From contig NC_016943.1 of the NCBI RefSeq assembly GCF_000284015.1, positions 4,381,541 through 4,445,540 of the forward strand: DNA of 64,000 nucleotides. The letters are read 5' to 3'. Both the position numbers and the translations under genes were made by a program. This document shows, piece by piece, positions 1 to 9,293 of this stretch. Every line of letters begins with the position of its first letter. Within the stretch, counting starts at the first letter, position 1. The DNA comes from Blastococcus saxobsidens DD2. Lineage in GTDB: Bacteria; Actinomycetota; Actinomycetes; Mycobacteriales; Geodermatophilaceae. The notes beneath the pieces were generated by a model that worked only from the letters and a program-made list of their open reading frames with translations, did not search any database and was not told the origin of the DNA.

Positions 1-1170
1 GACAGCAAGGCGGTGTTCGAGGACCAGTACGAGGCCGTCGAGCGGGCCAGCGCCGGCGGCGACTACGTGAACCTCGCGCTGCTCACCGACGGTCTGCGGG
101 CCGAGCGCGAGCAGGGCATCACCATCGACGTCGCCTACCGCTACTTCGCCACCCCGCGGCGCACGTTCATCCTGGCCGACACGCCGGGCCACGTGCAGTA
201 CACGCGGAACATGGTCACCGGCGCCTCCACCGCCGACCTGGCGATCGTGCTGGTCGACGCCCGCAAGGGCATGCTGGAGCAGAGCCGCCGGCACGCCTTC
301 CTCGCCTCGCTGCTGCGAGTGCCGCACCTGGTCGTCGCGGTCAACAAGATGGACCTGGTCGACTGGTCGGAGCAGACCTTCGAGGCGATCCGCGACGAGT
401 TCACCGCCTTCGCCGCGAAGCTGGACGTCCCCGACCTCACCGTCGTCCCGATCTCGGCGCTGCACGGCGACAACGTCGTCCGCCGGTCGGAGCACAGCCC
501 CTGGTACGAGGGGTCGTCGCTGCTGCACCACCTGGAGCACGTGCACGTGGCCAGCGACCGGAACCTGGTCGACGTGCGCTTCCCGGTGCAGTACGTGATC
601 CGGCCGCAGTCCGACGCCCACCACGACTACCGGGGCTACGCCGGGACGGTGGCCAGCGGCGTGCTGCGCACCGGCGACGAGGTGCAGGTGCTGCCCAGCG
701 GGCTGACGACGACGATCGCCGGCATCGACGGCCCCCGCGGCCCGATCGACGAGGCCTTCGCCCCGATGGCGGTGACGGTGCGGCTGGCCGACGACCTCGA
801 CGTCTCGCGCGGGGACCTGATCTGTCGGCCGTCGAACGCCCCGCACGTGACCCAGGACCTCGACGCGCTGGTGAGCTGGATGACCGACGAGCCGCTGCGC
901 CCCCGGCAGCGGCTGGCGGTCAAGCACACGACGCGTTCGGTGCGCGCGGTGGTCAAGGACGTGCAGTACCGGCTCGACGTCAACACGCTGCACCGGCAGC
1001 CGGAGGCGGGCGAACTCGGGCTCAACGACATCGGCCGGGTGCGGCTGCGCACCACCCAGCCGCTGTTCGTCGACGAGTACGCCCGCAACCGGGTGACCGG
1101 CCGGTTCATCCTCGTCGACGAGGCGACCAACGCCACCGTCGGCGCCGGGATGCTCGTCCCCGGGAGCTGA
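1..1170 (+). CDS. cysN: Sulfate adenylyltransferase subunit 1 (CysN), 5' end outside window
   Basis: This is the GTPase subunit of ATP sulfurylase, which couples GTP hydrolysis to adenylation of sulfate to APS in assimilatory sulfate reduction. The reading frame is open from base 1, so the start and the P-loop lie before the window; 389 residues are visible. A DTPGH motif (G3) follows at about residue 60 of the visible part and NKMDLVD (G4) at about residue 116, then EF-Tu-like beta-barrel domains. The protein ends with a TGA at 1168-1170, normal for actinobacterial CysN. The partner cysD would be expected just upstream. The family call is secure; only the N-terminus is unseen. Confidence 0.93.
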   Translation, partial: DSKAVFEDQYEAVERASAGGDYVNLALLTDGLRAEREQGITIDVAYRYFATPRRTFILADTPGHVQYTRNMVTGASTADLAIVLVDARKGMLEQSRRHAFLASLLRVPHLVVAVNKMDLVDWSEQTFEAIRDEFTAFAAKLDVPDLTVVPISALHGDNVVRRSEHSPWYEGSSLLHHLEHVHVASDRNLVDVRFPVQYVIRPQSDAHHDYRGYAGTVASGVLRTGDEVQVLPSGLTTTIAGIDGPRGPIDEAFAPMAVTVRLADDLDVSRGDLICRPSNAPHVTQDLDALVSWMTDEPLRPRQRLAVKHTTRSVRAVVKDVQYRLDVNTLHRQPEAGELGLNDIGRVRLRTTQPLFVDEYARNRVTGRFILVDEATNATVGAGMLVPGS

Positions 1171-1245
1171 ACGACGCGTCCTCTTCCCCAGCCCTTCCCA
1201 GCTCGGGGCGGCGCCCTGGACGGGGCAGGCCGCAGAGGTGACCGG

Positions 1246-2685
1246 TTATGCGGCCTCGGGGAACGGGAGAACAGGACGGTGCTGGCCATGGCCCGTGGCC
1301 TGCTCGATCGCGTGCCCGACCTCGAGAACTCGGCGGTCCGCGCCGGGTGGGCCGATGATCTGTAGTCCCACGGGGAGACCGTCCGGGCTGAACCCCCCGG
1401 GCACCGACAGCGCAGGGCAGCCGGTGGGTGAGATCAGCGTGCATGAGCGCATCCAGCCCAGGTAGTCCCGCTGTGGCACGCCGGCGACCTCCGTGGGGTA
1501 CTCGCAGTCGACGGGGAAGGGCAGTACCTGTGTCGTCGGCGCCAGCAACACGTCGAAGCGGTCGAAGAAGGCGATCACCCGCTCGTAGAGTCTCGTGTGC
1601 GCAATCTCGGCCCTAGCGACGTCGCCGCCAGTGAGGGCGGCACCGAGCTCCGCGTTCCAACGGATGGTCGCTTTGACCTTGTCGGGTGAGCGGCGGACCA
1701 CATCCCCCAGGGATGCCTCGAAGATCCACGCCCGCAGGGTCCGGAACACCTCATCCGCGTCGGAGAGGTCGGGGCAGTCCTCCTCGACCTTCGCCCCGAG
1801 ATCCTGGACCACCTGGACCGTGGAGGTGAGCACCGCCGTGATCACCGGATCGACCGGGATGCGCCCTCCGAGGTTCGGCGCCCAAGCCACCCGCAGACCG
1901 GGCAGCTCGACAGGGAGGGAGGCGGCGAAACCGGCACCGTCGTCCTGCAGTGCGATCGGCACCCGACTGTCCGGGCCGGCGAGCACCGACAGTTGAAGGG
2001 CAACGTCGGCCACCGTGCGCCCCATGGGCCCTTGGACTTGCATGGGCGACCAGCCCATGGCGGACGGCCACGTCGGGACACGACCAGGGGTGGGTCTCAG
2101 TCCGACGACGTTGCAGAACGCGGCGGGGTTGCGGAGCGACCCTCCCATGTCGCCGCCCTCGGCGACGGGCACGAGGCCCGCCGCGAGAGCTGCCGCCGCG
2201 CCGCCACTGGAGCCGCCGGCCGACAACCCACGACGGTAAGGGTTGTGAGTCGTGCCGAAGACCGGATTGACGGTGTGGGAACCGGCGGCGAACTCCGGCA
2301 CGTTGGTCTTGCCGAGCCGGATCGCACCCGCCGCCTTCAGGCGGGAGACCACCAGTTCGTCGCTGGCCGGCACGGTGTCGACGTGCAGCGGCGAGCCCCA
2401 GGTGGTGCGCATCCCGCCGGTGGCGTGCGTGTCCTTGTGCGCCACCGGGAGCCCATGCAACGGACCGACCTTCTCGCCGGCGGCCACGGCAGCGTCAGCA
2501 GCGTCTGCCGCCGCTCGAGCACCGTCGGGGTCGAGCGTGACGATCGCATTGATCGCGGGGTTCAGACGTTCGATCCTGTCGAGATGCGCGTCCACCACCT
2601 CTCGTGCGGACACCTGACGATTGCGGAGGAGGGCTGCGAGCTCGGTGGCCGAGCGCATGCACAGCTCGTCACGAGGTGACGTCAT
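1246..2685 (-). CDS. Amidase signature family hydrolase
   Basis: A 479-residue amidase signature enzyme. The Ser-cisSer-Lys machinery is visible: Lys84 in GLPVAHKD, the serine pair 159-160 in GGSSGG and the nucleophile Ser183 in GGDMGGSLRNPA. The family hydrolyses linear amides, ureides and biurets. The start is ATG at 2685 with a weak AGGACAG upstream. It is the last gene of the left-pointing catabolic arm, 96 bp after the carboxyltransferase gene, so it may have its own promoter. Next to a barbiturase/cyanuric acid hydrolase homologue, the attractive role is hydrolysis of the ring-opened ureide (ureidomalonase or carboxybiuret/biuret hydrolase type). That role is inferred from context; the family alone does not fix the substrate. 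Confidence 0.85.
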   Translation of the reverse strand: MTSPRDELCMRSATELAALLRNRQVSAREVVDAHLDRIERLNPAINAIVTLDPDGARAAADAADAAVAAGEKVGPLHGLPVAHKDTHATGGMRTTWGSPLHVDTVPASDELVVSRLKAAGAIRLGKTNVPEFAAGSHTVNPVFGTTHNPYRRGLSAGGSSGGAAAALAAGLVPVAEGGDMGGSLRNPAAFCNVVGLRPTPGRVPTWPSAMGWSPMQVQGPMGRTVADVALQLSVLAGPDSRVPIALQDDGAGFAASLPVELPGLRVAWAPNLGGRIPVDPVITAVLTSTVQVVQDLGAKVEEDCPDLSDADEVFRTLRAWIFEASLGDVVRRSPDKVKATIRWNAELGAALTGGDVARAEIAHTRLYERVIAFFDRFDVLLAPTTQVLPFPVDCEYPTEVAGVPQRDYLGWMRSCTLISPTGCPALSVPGGFSPDGLPVGLQIIGPPGADRRVLEVGHAIEQATGHGQHRPVLPFPEAA

Positions 2686-2781
2686 CGGCTGCTGTCCTGT
2701 CCATTCTGATCCACGACGGATGGGTGAACGAGCGTGCTCATCCGGCCGAGCCGCCGGGGGCCGACACCGCTCAGTGAACGT

Positions 2782-4362
2782 TCATCTGCCGATGGCTCCG
2801 CCGAGGCGGCGGTACCGGTGCAGCCGGGTGCGGAAGCGCTCGGTGTCGTCCCGGCCGAGCAGACCGGCCAGCTCCTCGCCGAGCACCCGGCCCAGCCGCA
2901 GGCAGAACTCGGTCGGTTCGTCGGCGGCATCGGGCCGCTCCGGCACCACCCGGTCGACGATGCCGGCCCGCCAGAGATCGGTGGCCCGTACTCCCTGGTC
3001 GGCGGCCATCTCGCCGGCCCGGTCCACGGTGCGGTGCACGATGGCCGAGGCGCCTTCCGGCGGCAGCGGGCCCAGCCAGCCGTTGGCCGCGGCCAGCACC
3101 CGGTCGGCCGGCACCAGGGCGAGCGCCCCGCCGCCGGTGCCCTGCCCGAGCAGCACCGCCAGCGTCGGCGCCTTCAGCACCACCAGGTCGTGCAGGCAGC
3201 GGGCGATCTCCCCGGCCAGCCCGCCCTCCTCGGCCTCCCGCGACAGCGCCGCGCCGGGGGTGTCGATCAGGGTCACCAGCGGCAGCCGCAGCTCCGCGGC
3301 CAGGTGCATGCCGCGCCGCGCCTCGCGCAGGGCCGCCGGGCCCAGCGGCACCGACAGCGACTGGCCCCGCCGGTCCTGCCCGAGCACGACGCACGGGGCG
3401 CCGCCGAACCGGGCCAGCGCGAGCAGCAGCCCCGGGTCCTTCTCACCGGCCCCGGTGCCCGAGAGCCCGACGACGTCGGTGGCGGCGGTCCGCAGCAGCC
3501 GCCGCACGCCCGGGCGGTCCTCCCGTCGCGACGCGGTGACGACGTCCCAGGCGGTACGCCCGTCTGCACCGTCCACCCCGCCCAGCCCCGCGTCGGTGCC
3601 GTCCTCGGGGGTGGGCCGCTCGGCGTCCCGGACGTCGAGGTGCCAGGTCTGCCGGGCCGAGAGCACGCGCAGCGCGCGGTCGGCGACCTCGGCGATCTCC
3701 CCGTGCGGGACGACGGCGTCGATCAGGCCGTGCTCGGCCAGGTTATCGGCGGTCTGCACCCCTTCGGGGAACGGTTCGCCGTAGAGGGCCTCGAACACCC
3801 GCGGGCCGAGGAAGCCGACCGAGGCGCCGGGCTCGGCGATGGTGACGTGCCCGAGCGAGCCCCAGGAGGCGAGCACGCCGCCGAAGGTCGGGTGGCGCAG
3901 GTACACCAGGTAGGGCAGTCCGGCCTCCTTGTGCCGGGCGATGGCCGCGGTGATGCCGATCATCTGCAGGAAGGCGACCGTGCCCTCCTGCATCCGGGTG
4001 CCGCCCGACACCGGTGCCGCGAGCAGCGGCAGCCCCTCGTCGGTGGCCCGCTCCACCGCGGCGATCAACCGCTCGGCGGCGGCCACGCCGATGGAGCCGG
4101 CGAGGAAGCCGAACTCGCCGGCGACGACGGCCACGCGCCGGCCGCGCAGCCTCCCCTCGCCGGTGATGATCGACTCGTCCTGCCGCGACTTCTCCTCGGC
4201 CGCCGCCAGCTCGCGCGCGTAGCCCTCCGACACGTCGGGGCGGACGACCGGGGAGTCCCACGACGTCCACGAACCCGCGTCGAGCACGAGGTCCCGGAGC
4301 GAGCGTGCGTCGAGGCGCGCGGGCGGCACCGGCTCCGCCCGTAACGTGGGCGGCGAAATCAC
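2782..4362 (-). CDS. Fused acyl-CoA carboxyltransferase (AccD/AccA-like)
   Basis: A 526-residue protein with two crotonase-fold carboxyltransferase halves. The N-terminal half (about residues 50-240) is AccD/beta-like, with [11 protein letters not shown] and [10 protein letters not shown]. The C-terminal half (about 300-490) is AccA/alpha-like, with [25 protein letters not shown] and [11 protein letters not shown]. No N-terminal Cys4 zinc ribbon is present, unlike bacterial AccD. Start is GTG at 4362, sharing GTGA with the stop of the preceding gene, so the two are probably translationally coupled. No biotin carboxylase or biotin carrier gene lies nearby. It may therefore serve a housekeeping carboxylase or, in this context, handle malonyl units released from a ring-opened ureide, as malonate decarboxylase subunits (same fold) do. 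Fold is clear; reaction is not. Confidence 0.8.
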   Translation of the reverse strand: MISPPTLRAEPVPPARLDARSLRDLVLDAGSWTSWDSPVVRPDVSEGYARELAAAEEKSRQDESIITGEGRLRGRRVAVVAGEFGFLAGSIGVAAAERLIAAVERATDEGLPLLAAPVSGGTRMQEGTVAFLQMIGITAAIARHKEAGLPYLVYLRHPTFGGVLASWGSLGHVTIAEPGASVGFLGPRVFEALYGEPFPEGVQTADNLAEHGLIDAVVPHGEIAEVADRALRVLSARQTWHLDVRDAERPTPEDGTDAGLGGVDGADGRTAWDVVTASRREDRPGVRRLLRTAATDVVGLSGTGAGEKDPGLLLALARFGGAPCVVLGQDRRGQSLSVPLGPAALREARRGMHLAAELRLPLVTLIDTPGAALSREAEEGGLAGEIARCLHDLVVLKAPTLAVLLGQGTGGGALALVPADRVLAAANGWLGPLPPEGASAIVHRTVDRAGEMAADQGVRATDLWRAGIVDRVVPERPDAADEPTEFCLRLGRVLGEELAGLLGRDDTERFRTRLHRYRRLGGAIGR

Positions 4363-5462
4363 GCCTTGACGATCGCCGCGACCGGTCCGCCGCCGGACGG
4401 GCCCTGGTGCACCGCGGCCACCGACACGAACACGGCCGGGTCACCGGTCACCGACGCCGTCACCCCACCGACCGTCGCCTTGATCTGGCGGTGCCAGGAG
4501 ACGTCGGAGTCGTCGAGCATGGCGTTGCGGCGCCCACGGACCTTGCCGTCCGGCGAGGCCTCGCACTTGAGGAACACGTTGACCAGGCGGTCGCCCAGGT
4601 CGGTGTGGTGCGGACGCTCGGGCAGTTCGAGGCCGGCGTCGCGGATCGCCGCCCAGATGCCGTCCTGGTCCAGCGCGTCCTTCATCACCGAGTGGCCGAC
4701 CCGGTACGCACCGCCGTGGCCGCGGGCGTTGCCGACCACGACGATCTGCGCCCGGTCCAGCTCCACGCCCGACGAGCAGGAGGCGACGGCGCTGTACAGG
4801 GAGAGGTCACGCATGACCTGCTCCTGCGTCGGCATCTCGATCTCGCCGAGCGCCACCGCGATGCCCAGCGCCGTCGTGCCGTTGGAGACGTCCATGGAGC
4901 CGTGCGGCTCCTCCAGGATCGTCGTCTTTCCGCGCTGGTGGGCGTCGCGGATGGTGTCGATCGTCAGCAGCGGCGTCTTCGTCTGCACGTAGTGCACGTC
5001 GGCCGGGTCGGTGATGCCGGCGGCCTCCATCGCCTTCTTCACGCCCTCGGCGACCTTCTCCACCATCGCGACGCGGCCGATGTCCTCGGGCAGCAGGACG
5101 TCGCTCATCGCGTAGCCCACGGTCAGCCGCGGCTCGTCGGTCTTCTCGACCGCGTCCTCGGGCAGCGTGGCGAAGACCGTCGCGTGCGGGCTGATGACGC
5201 CGTCGGTGCCGCCGGACCACACGATCGGGATCTGCTTGACCTCGTCGGGCGAGCGCGTGCCCTTCTCGAGCAGCACCTCGCGGAAGGCGCGGTCGGCGAT
5301 GATCCGCGTGTAGTCGTTGATCCCGCCGTTGCCCTCCGTCTTGCCGATGACGGCGACGACCCGGTCGGCCTCCATCACGCCGTCGTCGATGAGCTTGGCC
5401 AGCTCGGAGGCGTCACTGACGTTGTGCAGCGGGACCTTGCGGACCTCGATCGGAGCGGGCAT
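4359..5462 (-). CDS. Ring-opening amidohydrolase (barbiturase/cyanuric acid hydrolase family)
   Basis: A 367-residue member of the AtzD/TrzD/barbiturase family, which opens cyclic ureides: cyanuric acid to carboxybiuret, or barbiturate to ureidomalonate. All three Lys-Ser pairs of the threefold repeat are visible: Lys41 ([10 protein letters not shown]) with Ser83 ([11 protein letters not shown]), Lys162 (QTKTPLL) with Ser230/231 (CSSGVELDR), and Lys299 (FLKCEAS) with Ser356 (GPSGGGPVA). Length matches the family. Start is ATG at 5462 after GAGAGAGTGAG. It sits in an operon with a carboxyltransferase, amidase and aldehyde dehydrogenase, which fits a catabolic role. Sequence reading cannot tell barbiturase from cyanuric acid hydrolase or from an enzyme acting on a larger fused ring. 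Confidence 0.92.
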   Translation of the reverse strand: MPAPIEVRKVPLHNVSDASELAKLIDDGVMEADRVVAVIGKTEGNGGINDYTRIIADRAFREVLLEKGTRSPDEVKQIPIVWSGGTDGVISPHATVFATLPEDAVEKTDEPRLTVGYAMSDVLLPEDIGRVAMVEKVAEGVKKAMEAAGITDPADVHYVQTKTPLLTIDTIRDAHQRGKTTILEEPHGSMDVSNGTTALGIAVALGEIEMPTQEQVMRDLSLYSAVASCSSGVELDRAQIVVVGNARGHGGAYRVGHSVMKDALDQDGIWAAIRDAGLELPERPHHTDLGDRLVNVFLKCEASPDGKVRGRRNAMLDDSDVSWHRQIKATVGGVTASVTGDPAVFVSVAAVHQGPSGGGPVAAIVKA

Positions 5463-5554
5463 CGCTCACTCTCTCCTTCGTCGTGGGATCAAGCTGTCGG
5501 CCCCCTGCCGGGTACCGCGACGAACTCGCGGTCGGTGAGGATGAGGGGTGTCTT

Positions 5555-6988
5555 TCAGCGGTAGGGGATCGCCGTGTACTTGGTGTCGAGGAACTCGCGG
5601 ATGCCCTCGCTGGCGCCCTCCCGGCCGATACCGGACTGCTTGACGCCGCCGAACGGCGCCGCGGGATCGGACACGACCCCTCGGTTCAGACCCACCATCC
5701 CGGCGCGGAGCCGGCGGGAGACCGACAGGCCGCGGTCGAGGTCGCGCGTATACAGGTAGGCGATGAGGCCGAATTCGCTGTCGTTCGCCAGGGCGATGGC
5801 CTCGTCCGTGGTGGAGAAGCGCACGACCGGCGCGACCGGGCCGAAGATCTCGGTGCGGAGGATGTCGGCGTCCGGCTTCACGTCCGCGAGCACCGTCGCC
5901 TGAAAGTGGTAGCCGGGGAGGTCACCGGTCCCGCCGCCCGCGGTCACGGCAGCCCCCTGCGCCACCGCACCGGCCACCAGGTCGGCCACCTTGTCCCGGG
6001 TCGCGGCGTTCACGAGCGGTCCGAGCTCGACGTCCTCGTCCAGCCCGTTCCCGGATCGCACGGCCGACATCCGCGTCGACAGCTCGGCCACGAAGTCGTC
6101 GGCGATCGCATCGGCGACGTAGATGCGGTTGGCCGCCGTGCAGGCGGAGCCCCCGTTGCGGAGCTTGGCCACCATGAGCCCGTTGACGGCGTCGGCCAGG
6201 TCGGCGTCCTCGAGGACGACGAATGGCGCGTTGCCGCCCAGTTCCATGGACGGCCGAACGACGTTGTACGCCGCGGCGGCCAGCAGGACGCGCCCGACCT
6301 CGGTGGAGCCGGTGAACGACAGCGCGCGGATTCGGGGGTCGTGCAGGGCGTGGTCCACGACCGGACCCGACCGCTTCGTGCAGACCACGTTGAGCACGCC
6401 GCGCGGCAAGCCGGCCCGCTCGAGCAGGTCGACCAGCGCGAGGGCGGTGAGCGGCGTCTCCGCAGCCGGCTTCAGGACGGCCGTGCACCCCGCGGCGAGC
6501 GCGGGGGCGATCTTCCGGGTGGCCATGGCCGCCGGGTAGTTCCAGGGGGTCACCAGCAGGGCGACGCCCACCGGCTCCTCGGTGACCATGATCCAGTTCT
6601 GTCCGTTGGGGGATCGCCGCATGTCGCCCGGGATCCGGACCGCCTCCTCGGCGAACCAGCGGAAGAACTCCGCGGCGTACGCAACCTCGCTGCGGGCGTC
6701 ACGGAGGGCCTTGCCATTCTCGCGAACGATCAGCCGGGCGAACGTCTCGGCCTCGGCGACCATGAGCTCCCAGGCGCGGCGGAGGATCTCCCCACGCTCC
6801 CGGGGCGGGAGCTCCGCCCAGCCTTGCTGGGCGCGCTCGGCGGCGCCGATGGCCGCGTCCATGTCCGCGATGCCGCCGTCGGCGACGTGCCCGATGACGT
6901 CGGTGGTCGCCGGGTCGACGACCGGGATGAGGTCTGCCGCGACGACCGGCTCCCGCCACGTGCCGTCGATGTACAGGCCGGTTTGCAT
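5555..6988 (-). CDS. NAD(P)-dependent aldehyde dehydrogenase (succinate-semialdehyde type)
   Basis: A 477-residue aldehyde dehydrogenase that would oxidise an aldehyde intermediate to the acid. Visible family motifs are PWNYP, the cofactor-loop FTGSTEVGR, the general base Glu in MELGGNAP, the catalytic Cys in NGGSACTAANR and the C-terminal EIFGPV. The frame stays open upstream to 7087, but ATG at 6988 (MQTGLYIDGTW) matches the normal family N-terminus and follows GGGAGACCTG, so it is preferred. It lies 14 bp after the ornithine-cyclodeaminase-like gene and 92 bp before the amidohydrolase gene. Motif context is closest to the succinate-semialdehyde dehydrogenase (GabD) group, but the true substrate probably comes from the surrounding pathway. 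Confidence 0.88.
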   Translation of the reverse strand: MQTGLYIDGTWREPVVAADLIPVVDPATTDVIGHVADGGIADMDAAIGAAERAQQGWAELPPRERGEILRRAWELMVAEAETFARLIVRENGKALRDARSEVAYAAEFFRWFAEEAVRIPGDMRRSPNGQNWIMVTEEPVGVALLVTPWNYPAAMATRKIAPALAAGCTAVLKPAAETPLTALALVDLLERAGLPRGVLNVVCTKRSGPVVDHALHDPRIRALSFTGSTEVGRVLLAAAAYNVVRPSMELGGNAPFVVLEDADLADAVNGLMVAKLRNGGSACTAANRIYVADAIADDFVAELSTRMSAVRSGNGLDEDVELGPLVNAATRDKVADLVAGAVAQGAAVTAGGGTGDLPGYHFQATVLADVKPDADILRTEIFGPVAPVVRFSTTDEAIALANDSEFGLIAYLYTRDLDRGLSVSRRLRAGMVGLNRGVVSDPAAPFGGVKQSGIGREGASEGIREFLDTKYTAIPYR

Positions 6989-7002
6989 CAGGTCTCCCGA
7001 GG

Positions 7003-7992
7003 TCAGAGGTTGCGCTTGATGTCGGTCAGGCTGTCGATGACCCGTCCGGGGTGCTGCTGGTCCTCCAGCAGCGAGACGATTTCCCACGCCAGCACGATGT
7101 CCTGCTCGGGTGAGCCGATGGACTTGTAGACGGTGCTGCCGGACGCGGGCGCCGCGCCGAGGTAGTCCCCGAGCAAGAGTGCCCGCGCCGGGTCGAGCCC
7201 ACCGCCGAGGGCGTCCAGGGCGTCGCCGGACTCCTCGAGCACGTCCGGGGTGTCGATGACCAGGACGTCGGCCTTGGCCAGGACGTCGGCGTGGAGCTCC
7301 CGCTGATCGGGCATGGTGCTGCCGATGGACAGCACCAGCGGCACGCCCGCCAGGATCTCGAGGCCGGCCACCACCTTTCCTCCGGAGTTGGTGGCCAGGT
7401 ATGCGGCATCGGCTCCGACTGCCGCCGCCGCGCCCTCCGCCACCGGGATCACCGGGATGCCCAGTTCGGCGGACATGCGGTCGGCGAAAGCCTGCCGGTT
7501 GACCTCGTTGCGGCTGCTTACCCGGGCCTCGGCGACGGGGAGTGCCGAAGCGAGCGCCCGCAGTCCGGCCTGCGCCTCCGCTCCCGAGCCGATGACCCCC
7601 ACGGTGAGCGGCTCGGTGCGGCCGTCGTAGAAGGCGGTGGCCGCCGCGGTGGCCGCGGCCGCCGTGCGCAGGGTGGTGATGAGCGCGGCGTCCACGATGC
7701 CCAGGGGTCGCCCGTCCTCGGTGGAGAACAGGTGAATCGCGTAGCGCAGCGTGCCGCCCGGCGAGTAGTGGAACTCCTTGTAGCCGAACACGCCGATCGA
7801 CGGCAGCGCCGCCCCGAGGATGCGCATCCAGCCGCCGGGCAGCCGGAAGTTCATCCGCCTGACCTCGGAGCCCGGCTCGCGGACCACCCGGGCGGCGGTG
7901 CGCGCCGCCCCAAGGGCCAGCCGGGAGCCGCCGAACCGCTCGACCTCCTCGGCGCTGACCACCCGGACGCGGGTGGTGTCCTGCTCGATCAC
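7003..7992 (-). CDS. Ornithine cyclodeaminase/mu-crystallin family protein
   Basis: A 329-residue protein with an N-terminal dimerisation part (FGYKEFHYSPGG) and a Rossmann domain with GVIGSGAEAQAGLRAL. The family includes ornithine/alanine-type cyclodeaminases and ketimine reductases that use NAD(P)H on cyclic imines or amino acids. The start is GTG at 7992, sharing GTGA with the stop of the upstream aldolase-like gene; an apparently longer open frame to 8829 is only a shadow of that gene. Being in a nitrogen-heterocycle-like operon, it could reduce a cyclic imine or remove ammonia from an amino-acid intermediate. The family is clear, the reaction is open. Confidence 0.85.
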   Translation of the reverse strand: MIEQDTTRVRVVSAEEVERFGGSRLALGAARTAARVVREPGSEVRRMNFRLPGGWMRILGAALPSIGVFGYKEFHYSPGGTLRYAIHLFSTEDGRPLGIVDAALITTLRTAAAATAAATAFYDGRTEPLTVGVIGSGAEAQAGLRALASALPVAEARVSSRNEVNRQAFADRMSAELGIPVIPVAEGAAAAVGADAAYLATNSGGKVVAGLEILAGVPLVLSIGSTMPDQRELHADVLAKADVLVIDTPDVLEESGDALDALGGGLDPARALLLGDYLGAAPASGSTVYKSIGSPEQDIVLAWEIVSLLEDQQHPGRVIDSLTDIKRNL

Positions 7993-9008
7993 TTGGCGAT
8001 CCGGCCGCGGAAGAACTCGGTGTCCGGCTCGCCGGTCACCGGCAGGCCCGAGGCCACGGCGGCGGCCCGCAGGGTCTTCATCTGCCGGTCGGCCAGCCGC
8101 ATGTGCGGCGGACGGACCGGGCCGCCGTTGAAGCCCTGCAGCCAGCCCTGGTACTTCCAGAGCAGCCGGTGCACGAACACCGTGCCGGCGTTCGCCTCCT
8201 TCATGAGCGAGCCCGTGGCCTGGCGCGCCGGGTGGATCCGCCAGTAGATGTCCATCGCCTCGTCGAAGCGGTTGGGCTGCTGCAGGAGGTCGAAGTACCG
8301 GGGCACCTCGGCGCCGAAGTACTCGTAGTTCGACGTCCCCATCCAGGGCATGCCGTACGTGGTGGTCCACGCCGGGGAGTTCATCTCCAACGGATCGGCC
8401 ACGAGGACCCGGTCGGAGAAGCGACGGAACACCTCGGAGATGCCGGCGACGCCGGGCTCGGCCACCTCGTTCTTGATCGCAACCATGTCCGGCACGGTCT
8501 CGATCAGCTCGTCGAGCCAGGGCGCCGCGAAACCCGACGGGTGCAGCCGCTCGAAGTTCCACAGGTTCATCGCGAACACGATCAGACCCATGTGGCTGGC
8601 CTGCCCCAGGACGCGGGTGTACTCGACGACCTCGCTGCCGTCCTGGGGGTAGAAGCTCAGCGGGTAGGACGGCATCACCAGATCGACACCGGCCCGCGCG
8701 GCGTACTGGATGATCTCGACGTTCTCCTCGAGGGTGCCCGCGGCCGCCTGGAGCACCGTCACCATGTCGCCGCTCTCGGCGACTGAGATGTCGATGAACC
8801 GCCGGAGCTCGTCGGGCGTCGTCCCGCACTCGGCGACGATGAGGAACCCGGTGAACCCGAGCTCACGCTCCCGCTCGATGTCGTGGACGATCGCCTCCTC
8901 GTTGAGGCCGGACAGGTCCTGGGTGAACGACGGCATCACGCAGCCGGTCACGCCCCGCAGGTTCTCCAGGGCCCACGCACGGGCCTCACCTGGTTCGAAC
9001 TTGGCCAC
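7989..9008 (-). CDS. DHDPS/N-acetylneuraminate lyase superfamily aldolase
   Basis: A 339-residue TIM-barrel class I aldolase of the dihydrodipicolinate synthase superfamily. The Schiff-base lysine is in MVAIKNE and the motif VMPSYP marks a substrate-binding strand. It is longer than DapA (about 290) and close in length to hydratase-aldolases such as NahE, which cleave the pyruvate side chain after extradiol cleavage of aromatic rings. With Rieske and extradiol dioxygenases in the same locus, a hydratase-aldolase role is plausible, but this is inference. Start is GTG at 9008. It is 61 bp after the ferredoxin gene and overlaps the next gene by 4 bp. Confidence 0.85.
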   Translation of the reverse strand: MAKFEPGEARAWALENLRGVTGCVMPSFTQDLSGLNEEAIVHDIERERELGFTGFLIVAECGTTPDELRRFIDISVAESGDMVTVLQAAAGTLEENVEIIQYAARAGVDLVMPSYPLSFYPQDGSEVVEYTRVLGQASHMGLIVFAMNLWNFERLHPSGFAAPWLDELIETVPDMVAIKNEVAEPGVAGISEVFRRFSDRVLVADPLEMNSPAWTTTYGMPWMGTSNYEYFGAEVPRYFDLLQQPNRFDEAMDIYWRIHPARQATGSLMKEANAGTVFVHRLLWKYQGWLQGFNGGPVRPPHMRLADRQMKTLRAAAVASGLPVTGEPDTEFFRGRIAK

Positions 9009-9069
9009 CGAGGGCTCGCTTTCTCTTGTCGTTGACGCCGCCGGATTCGTCTCGGACGGCGCGATGGGA

Positions 9070-9267
9070 TCAGTCTTCGAGGACTCGGATGGCTTGGACC
9101 GGGCAGGCGCGGACCGCTTCCTCGGCGGCGGCCTTGTCCTCGTCCTGGACCACGCCGCCGTTGCGGACAGCGGCGTAGCCGAAGTCGTCCAGCTCGAACA
9201 CCTGGGGGGCGGCGTCGGCGCACAGTCCGTAGGCGTCGCACTTGGTCGAGTCGACTTGGACCTTCAT
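9070..9267 (-). CDS. Three-cysteine ferredoxin ([3Fe-4S] type)
   Basis: A 65-residue acidic ferredoxin. Cysteines are at residues 10, 16 and 55 (KCDAYGLC and ACPVQ), the C-x5-C...C-P pattern of single-cluster [3Fe-4S] ferredoxins used by actinobacterial P450s and by some actinobacterial Rieske dioxygenases (phenanthrene dioxygenase class). Start is ATG at 9267, 26 bp after the NuoF-like flavoprotein gene, so the two are surely co-transcribed. The likely job is carrying electrons from that flavoprotein to the Rieske dioxygenase at 15.1-16.9 kb; the P450 at 23.1-24.5 kb is another possible partner. Confidence 0.9.
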   Translation of the reverse strand: MKVQVDSTKCDAYGLCADAAPQVFELDDFGYAAVRNGGVVQDEDKAAAEEAVRACPVQAIRVLED

Positions 9268-9293
9268 GGGTTCTCCGTTCGGGGGTGGCTCGG

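Noticed and set aside
2705-2725. ATCC-ACGAC-GGAT before the amidase gene as another IclR operator
   Set aside because: The spacing is one to two bases short and the TATG core is missing.
2775-2784. Palindrome TGAACGTTCA at the end of the carboxyltransferase gene
   Set aside because: Ten bases, inside or next to a stop codon, with no second copy seen in a meaningful place.
2734-4344. A 536-codon plus-strand frame opposite the carboxyltransferase
   Set aside because: No motif, Arg/Gly/Pro-rich, and contradicts the conserved carboxyltransferase halves on the other strand.
7003-8829. A single 608-codon fusion of the aldolase and ornithine-cyclodeaminase-like genes
   Set aside because: The first half is out of frame with the aldolase; the GTG at 7992 with a 4-bp overlap gives two normal-length proteins.
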